Shown: positions 33,702 to 42,918 of the stretch, in pieces
How the letters are laid out: each line of letters opens with the position of its first letter
How positions within the stretch are numbered: the stretch's first letter is position 1
Position numbers and translations under genes: made by a program
The notes under the pieces: generated by a model
Seen by the model: only the letters and a program-made list of their open reading frames with translations
Databases searched by the model: none
Told to the model about the DNA's origin: nothing
Origin: Engelhardtia mirabilis
GTDB taxonomy: Bacteria > Planctomycetota > UBA1135 > GCA-002686595
DNA length: 64,000 nt
Direction: 5' to 3'
Assembly: GCA_007751255.1 (NCBI GenBank)
Contig: CP036296.1
Coordinates: 5,952,001 to 6,016,000, forward strand

Positions 33702-35045
33702 ATGCCTTCCTTCCTCGCTGATCCGGTCTGGCGCCAAGCTGCCCTCGCGGGCATGGGTGCGGCGCTGCTCGGCATCCTGGCCGCGCCCCTGGGGTCGGTC
33801 GCGGCGACGATCGCGGTGATCGTGGCCGGAGTGGTGCTGGCCAACTGGCTGGCCGCCGCGCTGGAGCCGATCCGCGCCGAGGTTCTGAGCCAAGGCGCGG
33901 CGCGCGATCCCCATCCCCGCCGCATGAACCTGCGGCGCCTCGCCGCGCACCTGGCCGACTCTCACGAACGCGAGGCTGGAGTGCAGGCGGACCTGCGCCA
34001 GGAGCGCGCCGACCTCGCCGCGCTCCTGCGCGGGACCACCGACGGCATCCTGGTGCTCGACGGCGAGCAGCGCGCGGTGCTGATCAACGAGGCCGCGCAC
34101 CGCATCCTGGGCTCGCCGCCCGACGCCTTGGGTCGCAAGCTGCAGGAGCTCGTGCGCAGCGTCGAGCTGTACGAACTCGTCGACGGCTTGGCCGTGGAAG
34201 GCGCCCTGCCGGGGCCGGTGCGGATCTCGCTGACGCGCGGCGACACGCGGCGCTCGGTGCGCGTCACCGGCGCGCGCTTGGTCAGTCCCAACGGCCTGCG
34301 CTACCTGCTCGTGTTGCACGACATGACCGACCTGCAGCACCTGGAGCGCATCCGCACGGACTTCGTCACCAACGTGACCCACGAGATGCGTTCGCCCCTG
34401 TCGGCGATCCTGGGCTTCGCGGAGACCCTGGTGGACGACGCGGAGAACCTGAACGAGGAGGTCGTCGACGCGGCCGAGCGCATCCAGCGCAACGCGCGCC
34501 GGCTGGACGACATCGTGCGCGACCTGGTGCAGCTCTCGCGCCTCGAGCACGCGGTGGCGCCGGAGCCCCAGCCGACCGACCTGCGCGCGCTGGTCGCGGA
34601 GATCGTCGCCCGCTACCAGGACGCGATGCTGGCCAAGTCCCAGGACCTCCAGGTGCGGTTGGACGACCTCCCCGAGCGCCTCGAGGTCGACCCCCAGCTC
34701 GTGCGCCAAGCGCTGATGAACCTGGTCGAGAACGCGATCAAGTACACGGGCGACAGCGGCCATATCACCATCGCCGGCGAGGTCACGGCGGATCGCCTGC
34801 GCCTGTCCGTCGCCGACACGGGGCCCGGCATCCCGCTCGAGCACCAGGCGCGCATCTTCGAGCGCTTCTACCGCGTCGACACCGCGCGCTCGCGCCTGGT
34901 CGGCGGCACCGGCCTGGGGCTGGCGATCGTGAAGCACTCGGCGGCGCTGCACGGCGGCTCGGTGCACCTGGAGAGCCGCATGGGTCGCGGCAGTCGCTTC
35001 GAGCTGGTCCTGCCCCTGCCGCCCGAAGGCAGCCTGGGGCGGTGA
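33702..35045 (+). CDS. phoR: PhoR-like sensor histidine kinase
   Basis: A 447-aa membrane kinase: two N-terminal hydrophobic segments (about residues 12-50) with almost no periplasmic loop, a coiled linker, a PAS domain (about 105-205; TTDGILVLDGEQRAVLIN), HisKA with the phospho-accepting His in THEMRSPLSAILGF, and the ATPase domain with NLVENAIKYT (N box), DTGPGIP (G1) and GGTGLGLAIVKH (G2). The lack of a sensor loop fits PhoR, which reads signals through PstSCAB/PhoU rather than directly. The stop overlaps the Dus start (GTGA at 35042-35045). Confidence 0.9.
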   Translation: MPSFLADPVWRQAALAGMGAALLGILAAPLGSVAATIAVIVAGVVLANWLAAALEPIRAEVLSQGAARDPHPRRMNLRRLAAHLADSHEREAGVQADLRQERADLAALLRGTTDGILVLDGEQRAVLINEAAHRILGSPPDALGRKLQELVRSVELYELVDGLAVEGALPGPVRISLTRGDTRRSVRVTGARLVSPNGLRYLLVLHDMTDLQHLERIRTDFVTNVTHEMRSPLSAILGFAETLVDDAENLNEEVVDAAERIQRNARRLDDIVRDLVQLSRLEHAVAPEPQPTDLRALVAEIVARYQDAMLAKSQDLQVRLDDLPERLEVDPQLVRQALMNLVENAIKYTGDSGHITIAGEVTADRLRLSVADTGPGIPLEHQARIFERFYRVDTARSRLVGGTGLGLAIVKHSAALHGGSVHLESRMGRGSRFELVLPLPPEGSLGR

Positions 35046-36040
35046 GCGCTCCGCTGCCCTTCACGGGGCCCTACCTCCTGGCGCCCATGCAGGGCGTGAC
35101 CGAGGCCTGCTTCCGCGACCTGGTCCTCGATCGCAACCCGCCCGAGCTCTTGGGCGGGGCGTTCACGGAGTTCGCGCGCGTCGTGGACCAGCCGATGCAG
35201 GAGCGGATCCTGCGCGCGCACCTGGGCCCACGCCGCCACACCGCGCCGGTCGGTCTGCAACTGATGGGCGCCGACCTGCCGAGCCTGGCGGCCACGACTC
35301 GCCGCGCGCTCGAGGTCGGCGCGCCCCTGGTCGACCTCAACTTCGGTTGCCCGTCGAAGGGCGCCCTGCGCGGCTGCGCCGGCTCCGCGCTGCTGGAGGA
35401 TCCTCGGGCCCTGGAGTTGGTCGTGCGGGTCTGCGTCGATGCTGCCCGGGAGCACGCCGAGGCCGCGGGGCTGGACCGGCCCCTGCCGGTGACGGCCAAG
35501 ATCCGCGCCGGCGGCGAGGACGACACGCTGCTCGAGGACCTGGCGGGCGCGGCCGAAGCCGGGGGAGCGACCCTGCTCACGGTCCACTGCCGCACGCGCG
35601 CCGAGGCCTACCGCGACACGGCGGACTGGGAGCGTCTGCGGCGCGCCGTCGGGGCGGTCTCGATCCCGGTCTGCGGCAACGGCGGGGTCTGGGGGCATGC
35701 GGATCTCTCGCGCCTGCTCGTGGAGACCGGTTGCACCTACGCCATGGTCGGCCGCGCCGCGCTCGCGGACCCCTGGGTCTTCGCCGGGGTCGAGGTCGAC
35801 CGCGCGCGGGCGGCCGCCTTCCTGATCGAGTACGCCGCGCTACTGGCGGCCAGCGGCACCGCGAAGACGCCCAAGGGCGTCTGTGGGCGCTTGAAGCAGC
35901 TCCTGGTGCATTGGACCGCGGGCGACCTCGTGGGCGACGAGCGCACCGAATGGCTGCGGATCGTGGAGCTGGACGAGATGCTCGGCCGCCTGGAGGCCGC
36001 CGCGCAGGGGGCCGTCGCCGGCGCTGGCGAGCCAGTCTGA
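35042..36040 (+). CDS. tRNA-dihydrouridine synthase
   Basis: A 332-aa FMN-dependent TIM-barrel enzyme of the Dus family: LLAPMQGVTEACFRDL, QLMGADLPSLA, the active-site loop DLNFGCPSKGALRGCAGSALL with the proton-donating Cys, VTAKIRAG, TVHCRTRAE and CGNGGVW. It reduces specific uridines in the tRNA D-loop with NADPH. The APMQGVTE and loop sequences are nearest to the DusC type, but subtype cannot be fixed by eye. It begins at GTG 35042 inside the kinase stop and ends 120 nt before speA. Confidence 0.9.
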   Translation: MSAPLPFTGPYLLAPMQGVTEACFRDLVLDRNPPELLGGAFTEFARVVDQPMQERILRAHLGPRRHTAPVGLQLMGADLPSLAATTRRALEVGAPLVDLNFGCPSKGALRGCAGSALLEDPRALELVVRVCVDAAREHAEAAGLDRPLPVTAKIRAGGEDDTLLEDLAGAAEAGGATLLTVHCRTRAEAYRDTADWERLRRAVGAVSIPVCGNGGVWGHADLSRLLVETGCTYAMVGRAALADPWVFAGVEVDRARAAAFLIEYAALLAASGTAKTPKGVCGRLKQLLVHWTAGDLVGDERTEWLRIVELDEMLGRLEAAAQGAVAGAGEPV

Positions 36041-36160
36041 GGCCACGGCCGCGCGCCAGGCGTGGGCGCGGTGGCGGTCGAGAGCCCCTTAACCTCGGCG
36101 CTGCGCGGCACGCGACCCTATACTCCCGCCCCCTTGCGGCTCCTTCGCGCCGCCCAGCCC

Positions 36161-38086
<1,926 letters not shown>

Positions 38087-38115
38087 CCACCCTGCACGTT
38101 CACGCCGGCGCCGAG

Positions 38116-38550
38116 GTGTCGGTGAACATCGCGATCTGCGACGAGCACGGCAAGACGCTCGAGCAAACCGAGGAAGGCCGCCCGCTGGTCTACAACCACG
38201 GTGACGGCGAGCTGCCCCCCGGCGTGGAGGCGGCCCTCGAGGGCGCGACCGTCGGCACCAAGCTGGACCTGATGCTCGAGGTCGAGGAGGCCTTCGGCCC
38301 CCACGATCCGGCCGAGGTCATCGCCATCCCGCGCGCGGAGCTGCCGGAGGACCTGGAGGTCGAGCCCGGCGACTGGCTGCCCCTGACGCTCGAGCCCGAG
38401 GACGGAGACGACGGCGAAGAAGAGGAGGTCGAGGTGATCGTGGTGGCCGTCGACGACGACGCCGTGACGATCGACCTGAACCACCCCTACGCCGGCCAGC
38501 GCCTGCGGTTCCAGGTCGAGGTCCTGGCGATCGAGCCGGCGCAGGACTGA
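38116..38550 (+). CDS. slyD: FKBP-type peptidyl-prolyl isomerase, SlyD-like
   Basis: About 144 aa from the GTG at 38116. The FKBP core with inserted chaperone flap is evident: ELPPGVEAALEGATVG, LEVEEAFGPHDPAEV, IPRAELP and LNHPYAGQRLRF. The Cys/His-rich metal-binding tail of E. coli SlyD is absent. The true start may lie upstream: the in-frame sequence TTLHVHAGAEV before the GTG would form the first FKBP strand, and the only start candidates there are CTG 38083 (overlapping the speA stop as CTGA) and CTG 38092. It probably acts as a proline isomerase and folding helper in the cytoplasm and is likely co-transcribed with speA. Confidence 0.88.
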   Translation: MSVNIAICDEHGKTLEQTEEGRPLVYNHGDGELPPGVEAALEGATVGTKLDLMLEVEEAFGPHDPAEVIAIPRAELPEDLEVEPGDWLPLTLEPEDGDDGEEEEVEVIVVAVDDDAVTIDLNHPYAGQRLRFQVEVLAIEPAQD

Positions 38551-38558
38551 GCCCTGGG

Positions 38559-38775
38559 GTAGCCGTTCGTACGGTGCCCGTTCGTACTGTGCCCGTTCGT
38601 ACTGTGCCCGTTCGTACTGTGCCCGTTCGTACTGTGCCCGTTCGTACTGTGCCCGTTCGTACGGTGCCAGGCACAAGACCGCCACCTGAACCGAGAGCAC
38701 CCACCGGCGCTTCGCGCCAGTGGGTGCTCTCGGTTCAGGCGGCGGTCTTGTGCCTGGCACAGTACGAACGGCTAC
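38559..38775. repeat. Long palindromic element A3 with expanded left arm
   Basis: The inner arms 38654-38710 and 38714-38770 pair with three mismatches around the loop TTC. They carry the family A unit and a locus-specific centre (CTGAACCGAGAGCACCCA). The flank GTAGC (38559-38563) pairs with GCTAC (38771-38775) only if the six extra 15-bp copies in the left arm are skipped. The right flank supplies the TAG stop of the convergent yhhQ gene. It fills the junction of slyD and yhhQ. Confidence 0.9.
38564..38668 (+). repeat. Tandem array of a 15-bp unit, seven copies
   Basis: CGTTCGTACKGTGCC repeats seven times with no gap. Copies 1 and 7 have G at position 10 and the middle five have T. The unit is the outer part of the family A element, so the array is an expansion of one arm. 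It is not a CRISPR: there are no spacers. The single copy in the other arm (38756-38770) is of the T type. Confidence 0.95.
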
Positions 38776-39566
38776 GCCAGGGGCGCTCGCGCCGTGCCCG
38801 GCTTGCCCGGCAGGTTCAGCCAGCGCCAGACCAAGGCGCGGAACAGGTAGATCAACGGCGTGTCGAGCAGGGCCAACAGCACCTTGCAGAGGTACACCGC
38901 GATGATCACCTCGACGATTTGCTGCGGGGCCATCTTCAGACCCCAGTACAGGAAGATCCCGTTGACGATGATCGTGTCGACCAGCTGACTGACGATCGTC
39001 GAGCCGTTGTTGCGGACCCACATGTGCCCGCCGCCGGTCAGCTTCCACCAGAAGTGGTACAGGCGCACGTCGAACAGTTGGGCCACCAAGTAGGCCGTCA
39101 TCGACGCGAACAGGAGCACCCCGGGGTAGTAGAAGCTCACCTCGAAGGCGGTCTGCATCGAGATGCCCTCATAGCCCTGCGGCGCGGTCCAGAAGGTGCT
39201 CGGCGGCAGGACCTTCGCGACCTGCACCAGCAGCAACATCACGCCGCTCATCATGAAGCCCAGCACGACCATCAGGTCCGCCCGGCGCCGGCCCCAGATC
39301 TCGCTGACCAGGTCCGTGAGCAGGAACGTGAAGGGGTAGGCGATGATGCCCGAGGTCAAGGTCACCGGCCCCGCGCCCGGCATCCAGGCGGGGCGCCCGT
39401 CGGGGAAGATCTGGAACAGCTTGACCCCGATCACGTTGGTCAGCACCAGCACCACGCAGAAGGTCGCCGCGCATAAGGTGTAGGCGGCGTCGCGGCGCGG
39501 AACTGCGGGGAGGGCGTCGCCGGGGGAAGCGACGGAGGGGGCGGGATTGGTCATCGATTGGGCCAT
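38772..39566 (-). CDS. yhhQ: Queuosine precursor transporter, YhhQ/VUT family
   Basis: A 264-aa membrane protein with about six hydrophobic segments. The family signature is present: VVLVLTNVIGVKLFQI, PFTFLLTDLVSEIWGRRRA, and DVRLYHFWWKLTGGGHMWVRNNGSTIVSQLVDTIIVN (long VUT motif with RNNGST). Members import 7-deazaguanine queuosine precursors for tRNA modification. ATG 39566 or ATG 39554 could be the start. Its TAG stop lies in the flank of palindromic element A3. No other queuosine genes are in the window, which fits a salvage lifestyle but cannot prove it. Confidence 0.92.
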   Translation of the reverse strand: MAQSMTNPAPSVASPGDALPAVPRRDAAYTLCAATFCVVLVLTNVIGVKLFQIFPDGRPAWMPGAGPVTLTSGIIAYPFTFLLTDLVSEIWGRRRADLMVVLGFMMSGVMLLLVQVAKVLPPSTFWTAPQGYEGISMQTAFEVSFYYPGVLLFASMTAYLVAQLFDVRLYHFWWKLTGGGHMWVRNNGSTIVSQLVDTIIVNGIFLYWGLKMAPQQIVEVIIAVYLCKVLLALLDTPLIYLFRALVWRWLNLPGKPGTARAPLA

Positions 39567-39649
39567 GGCCTGCCCCCTGGGCCACGAGCGGGGCTCCGTC
39601 CAGGGGTGCCGAAGGATAGACTCTCCGCCCCCCCACGGACGACACGACC

Positions 39650-40135
39650 ATGAACGCCACCCTCCACGCCCTGGCGGCGATGAGCGACGACCGCTTCCTC
39701 GCCATCTACGAATCCCTGCTCAACGAGGGCTTCGGTCCCCTGGACGGCGAGGTCGCCAAGGCCCTCAAGTTCCGGCCCCACGCGATCAAGAAGCTGCCGT
39801 TGGCGCAGCGCTCCAAACACGCCAAGCGGCTGATCGAGCGCGCCAACAACGTCGAGTTGGCCTACGAGCTGCTGGGTGGCTACCTGATGGACAAGTCGCC
39901 CGACCTCGTGACGGACTTCCTCGACGCCACCGGGGTCGAGCACGACCAGGGCATGATCGAGAACACCGGCGAGCAAGTCCCCGACGCCGCCAAGATCCCC
40001 GCCGCGGTCGAGCAACTCGACGGCAAGTACGACCCCCAGGACGTGAGCCTCTACCTGGCCCTGTCCACCATCACCTGGCCCCAGGTCGAAGCCTTCCAGA
40101 CCCTGTGGGAATCGCGCGCCGGCGCGGCGAGCTGA
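39650..40135 (+). CDS. Uncharacterised small helical protein
   Basis: A 161-aa protein with no family that I recognise. It is predicted largely helical and charged: an N-terminal FLAIYESLLNEGFGPLDGEVAKALKFRPHAIKKLP, a basic patch (RSKHAKRLIERANN), and a second helical part from YLMDKSPDLVTDFLDATGVEHDQG. There is no signal peptide or membrane segment. It is divergent from yhhQ (83-nt gap) and ends at the family C element. The two-part structure with a basic centre might suit nucleic acid or partner binding, but there is no motif to support this. Confidence 0.75.
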   Translation: MNATLHALAAMSDDRFLAIYESLLNEGFGPLDGEVAKALKFRPHAIKKLPLAQRSKHAKRLIERANNVELAYELLGGYLMDKSPDLVTDFLDATGVEHDQGMIENTGEQVPDAAKIPAAVEQLDGKYDPQDVSLYLALSTITWPQVEAFQTLWESRAGAAS

Positions 40136-40204
40136 GCCCCGCCGGGGGCCGCGGTCACCGATGGGATCGCGGGGAGCGGGGACCAGTGATCGATGCAGGC
40201 CACT

Positions 40205-40361
40205 GTCCTGGATCAGAAATTCGGCGTCACTTCCCGGGCTGCGATCGCCGCTGGCGTCGCCAGCGCCTCCTCCGAGTATCGCAGCGGATACGCGTCGTCG
40301 GCGCGCCTAGCCAGCATCGATCGGACCTCCGGGCAGTGACGCCGAATTTCTGATCCAGGAC
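40205..40361. repeat. Family C element with 27-bp terminal inverted repeats (C2)
   Basis: GTCCTGGATCAGAAATTCGG plus CGTCACT (40205-40231) is repeated exactly in inverse orientation at 40335-40361, enclosing 103 bp with no open frame and several shorter inverted segments. It lies at the convergent junction of the 161-aa gene and the SUMF1-like gene, whose TAG stop begins two bases beyond the right end. The left end matches the single copy at 9286-9333. It has the form of a small mobile element or a large hairpin; no transposase is present. Confidence 0.85.
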
Positions 40362-40362
40362 A

Positions 40363-41757
40363 CTACGGCCGCTCCGGCGGAGCGGTCCGGCAGGCCCGAG
40401 CACTGTAGGTCTTGTAGCGCTGGGCGCCGTCGTAGCTGGCGTAGGTGCGAACGGCGACCGGGCTGTAGGGGTTGGTCAGGGAGGGCGCCGTGAAGTACTC
40501 CGCACCACCTCGAAAGCCGATCCCGGGTGCGCTCGTCGTGCCCTTGGGCCAGTCGGGATTCGTGGCGTCGCCGGTGACCGGGTCCAGGAGCCCGTCGCCG
40601 TGGGTGCCCCGAAACGACCGACCAACCGGGTGACCGGCACTGACGACCCGCTCCCACAGGCTCCCCGACAGGTCCCACACCGACCAGTAGGACAGGCCGA
40701 GCGCCTCGCGACGGCCTTCGCCATCGGCGTCGACGGCCGTCAGGTCGCGCGTCCTCTCTACCCTCCGGCGCAGCCCTTCGACGCTGTCGGTGCCCCAGGG
40801 GAAGTCGAGCGCGACCGAGCGGTGGGGCCCGCGCGCCGCCTTCTCGAACTCCAGCTCCGTCATGGGTCGCAGCCCGAGGAAGTCGAACAGCGCGCAGCTG
40901 TCGTCCCAGGTGACGAAGTTGCACGGCCGCGCCGGCGCACGGGCGACGAAGACGCCCTCGACCTCGACGATCGATGCCGTCTCGCGATCCTCGGCCTCGG
41001 CCGGCAGACGGTCGGGCCGGCGCCGCTCGCGCAGCGCCTGCGGCAAGGCGTTCAGGAAGCGCGCGTAGGTGCCCTGGGTCAGCTCGCGCTCCATCACGTA
41101 GAAGGCGCGCGTGCCCTTCGGGAAGGCCGCCGGGATCGGGCCCTCGCCATCGCCGCGGTACTGTGGTCGATCGCCGGGGTCGCTGGTCAGCGCGCCGGCA
41201 CCCGTCCCGACCGGGAGCGCGGCCTCCGACTCGACGGTGAAGGGGCCCGCGGCACCGCTCTCGCCGTCAGCGGCGTAGAAGGCACCCAGGGCGCGAGCCT
41301 CAGGGGCGTCGTCGCCCAGCTCGAAGGGGCCGGCGGGCACACGGACCATCTCCATGGCCCACACCGTCGGCAGCTCGTCGGACTCTCCCGCGAGACGCAG
41401 GCTCAGCTCGAAGTCGAAGTCGCCGCGGCCCTCGCCCGCGAGCTGCAGGAAGGCGCCCACCCCGTCCTCGGCGACGATCAACTCGCCGCCGCCCTCGACC
41501 TCGTGCCCCCCTGGCGCCAGCAGCAGCGGACGGTCGGGCGCAGCTCGACCCGAGCGGAGCACCAGCCAGACCGCGTCGTGGTTCCTGGCGTTGCGGAACG
41601 CATCGGTCCAGCGCAGCTCGAGCTCGACCCTGTCGCTGTCGCCGGGCTGGGTCGCCGGGACCAGACCGACCGCGGAGACGGACACGTCCGCGCCGGCGGG
41701 CGCACCGGTCGCGCCCACGGCCAACGAGAGCCCGATCAATGCCCGCCCCGCGTTCAT
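40363..41757 (-). CDS. Exported SUMF1/FGE-like protein
   Basis: A 464-aa protein with a signal peptide (about residues 1-23). Residues 25-140 are a beta-rich domain, and the rest is a formylglycine-generating-enzyme (SUMF1)-like fold: MVRVPAGPFELGDDAPE, FYVMERELTQGTYARFLNALP, NFVTWDDSCALFDFLGLRPMTELEFEKAARGP and WDLSGSLWERVV. The pair of copper-binding Cys of true FGE is not evident, so it is more likely a fold relative than a sulfatase activator. It starts 1 nt after the efp stop and is certainly in the same operon. Confidence 0.85.
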   Translation of the reverse strand: MNAGRALIGLSLAVGATGAPAGADVSVSAVGLVPATQPGDSDRVELELRWTDAFRNARNHDAVWLVLRSGRAAPDRPLLLAPGGHEVEGGGELIVAEDGVGAFLQLAGEGRGDFDFELSLRLAGESDELPTVWAMEMVRVPAGPFELGDDAPEARALGAFYAADGESGAAGPFTVESEAALPVGTGAGALTSDPGDRPQYRGDGEGPIPAAFPKGTRAFYVMERELTQGTYARFLNALPQALRERRRPDRLPAEAEDRETASIVEVEGVFVARAPARPCNFVTWDDSCALFDFLGLRPMTELEFEKAARGPHRSVALDFPWGTDSVEGLRRRVERTRDLTAVDADGEGRREALGLSYWSVWDLSGSLWERVVSAGHPVGRSFRGTHGDGLLDPVTGDATNPDWPKGTTSAPGIGFRGGAEYFTAPSLTNPYSPVAVRTYASYDGAQRYKTYSARACRTAPPERP

Positions 41758-41758
41758 C

Positions 41759-42331
41759 TCACTTCTTCACCCGTTCGACGAAATGCCCGTCGCGGGTGTC
41801 GACGCGGATCTGCTCGCCCATCTCGATGTAGGAGGGCACCTGGACTTCGATCCCGGTCTCGACCACGGCCTTCTTGAGTTGGGCCTGGGCGGTGGCGCCC
41901 TTGATCGTCGGGTCGCACTCGATGACCGTCAGGTCGACCGTGTTGGGCAGTTCGATGGACACGATCGCGCCCTCGACCAGCATGGCGCGGATGCCCTCGA
42001 GGCCGTCCTTGAGGTAGCCCGCCAGGTCGCCGAGCGCCTCGCGCGACAGGGCGAACTGCTCGAAGGACTCGCCGTCCATGAAGTGGTAGTCGGTCCCGTC
42101 GCTGTAAAGGAACGACGAGGGGCGCCGCTCCATGTCCACGGGCTCGTACTTGCCGCCGGAGCGGACCGACTCGCTGATCAGTTGACCGCTGAGCAGGTTG
42201 CGGAACTTCGTCTTGGCGATGGTGGCCCCGCCGCGCGCCGTCGGAGTGGAGAAGGTCACTTCGACGATGGTCATGGGCGCATCCTTGTAGCGGATGCAAA
42301 TGCCCTTCTTGAACTCGGAGACTTCGATCAC
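41759..42331 (-). CDS. efp: Elongation factor P
   Basis: A 190-aa protein with all three EF-P domains: KOW-like N-domain (VSEFKKGICIRYKDAPMTIVEV), the central OB domain (YHFMDGESFEQFALSREALGD) and the C-terminal OB domain ending IRVDTRDGHFVERVKK. EF-P relieves ribosome stalling at proline runs. The tip of the N-domain loop reads STPTARGGA: the position normally holding Lys34 (PGKGG) is Arg33, with one residue inserted. This rules out EpmA-type lysylation and would suit either an arginine modification such as EarP rhamnosylation or no modification. The start is GTG 42331. It sits between the HIT gene (20-nt gap) and the SUMF1-like gene. Confidence 0.95.
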   Translation of the reverse strand: MIEVSEFKKGICIRYKDAPMTIVEVTFSTPTARGGATIAKTKFRNLLSGQLISESVRSGGKYEPVDMERRPSSFLYSDGTDYHFMDGESFEQFALSREALGDLAGYLKDGLEGIRAMLVEGAIVSIELPNTVDLTVIECDPTIKGATAQAQLKKAVVETGIEVQVPSYIEMGEQIRVDTRDGHFVERVKK

Positions 42332-42351
42332 GGCTGGAGGGGTGTGAGGGG

Positions 42352-42735
42352 TCAGGGGGCCAGCACGGCGGCGGTCTGATCGAGCGCAGCGACGGCTTGG
42401 GGGGAGGGAGGAGGGAAGGGCACGTCGTGGATCGAGTCGCTCGGGATCAGGTGCACGTGGACGTGGGGCACTTCCCAACCGACCACGTAGACCAGAATGC
42501 GCTTGGAACCGAGGGCCGCCTGCAACTTGGCCGCGACCTCGCGCACCGCTTCCCAGAGGGCGGCGTGCTCGTCGGCCGGCAGATCGAAGATGTAGTCGGT
42601 CGCGCGCTTGGGGATCACGAGGGTGTGCCCCACCGCGCGCGGCTGGATGTCGAGGAAGGCGAGATGCGTGTCGCTCTCCCACACCCGGTGGGAGGGGATT
42701 TCGCCAGCGACGATCTTCTCGAAGAGGGTGGTCAT
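42352..42735 (-). CDS. HIT-family nucleotide hydrolase
   Basis: A 127-aa histidine-triad protein. The triad is intact in EVPHVHVHLIP (HxHxH), and the N-terminal core reads IVAGEIPSHRVWESDTHLAFLDIQPRAVGHTLVIPKR. HINT-type members hydrolyse adenosine phosphoramidates and similar nucleotides. A C-terminal Pro-rich tail follows. It heads the HIT-efp-SUMF1 operon; the preceding 183 nt up to the divergent gene at 42919 would hold both promoters. Confidence 0.93.
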   Translation of the reverse strand: MTTLFEKIVAGEIPSHRVWESDTHLAFLDIQPRAVGHTLVIPKRATDYIFDLPADEHAALWEAVREVAAKLQAALGSKRILVYVVGWEVPHVHVHLIPSDSIHDVPFPPPSPQAVAALDQTAAVLAP

Positions 42736-42918
42736 GGGGGCCCCGGGCCGGATCGACGGATTCGCGGGCGCGCATCATGGCCGCCGGCTCGCGCGCGGTC
42801 GAGGGCGCCGAACCGGGAGGTTTCCGGCGCGGACGTCCAGGTTCAACATGGAGCCCGGTCGGAGACGCGGCCCGCCAATCCCACGCAGCGCTCCGGCCCG
42901 CCCCCAAAGGAGGCCCCG

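Noticed and set aside
31899..34967. Open minus-strand frame of about 1020 codons across phoR, phoB and the dehydratase
   Set aside because: Only the last part (31899-32936) is a real gene; the rest is antisense to the two-component genes with unusual composition.
38564..38668. Possible CRISPR array
   Set aside because: The 15-bp units are directly joined with no spacers, and no cas genes are nearby.
38318..38704. Small minus-strand frame with a repeated GTVRT translation
   Set aside because: It arises because the 15-bp repeat is a multiple of three; there is no start context and it lies inside the A3 element.
40205..40361. Insertion sequence
   Set aside because: The terminal inverted repeats are good but the 103-bp interior cannot encode a transposase; recorded as a repeat element only.
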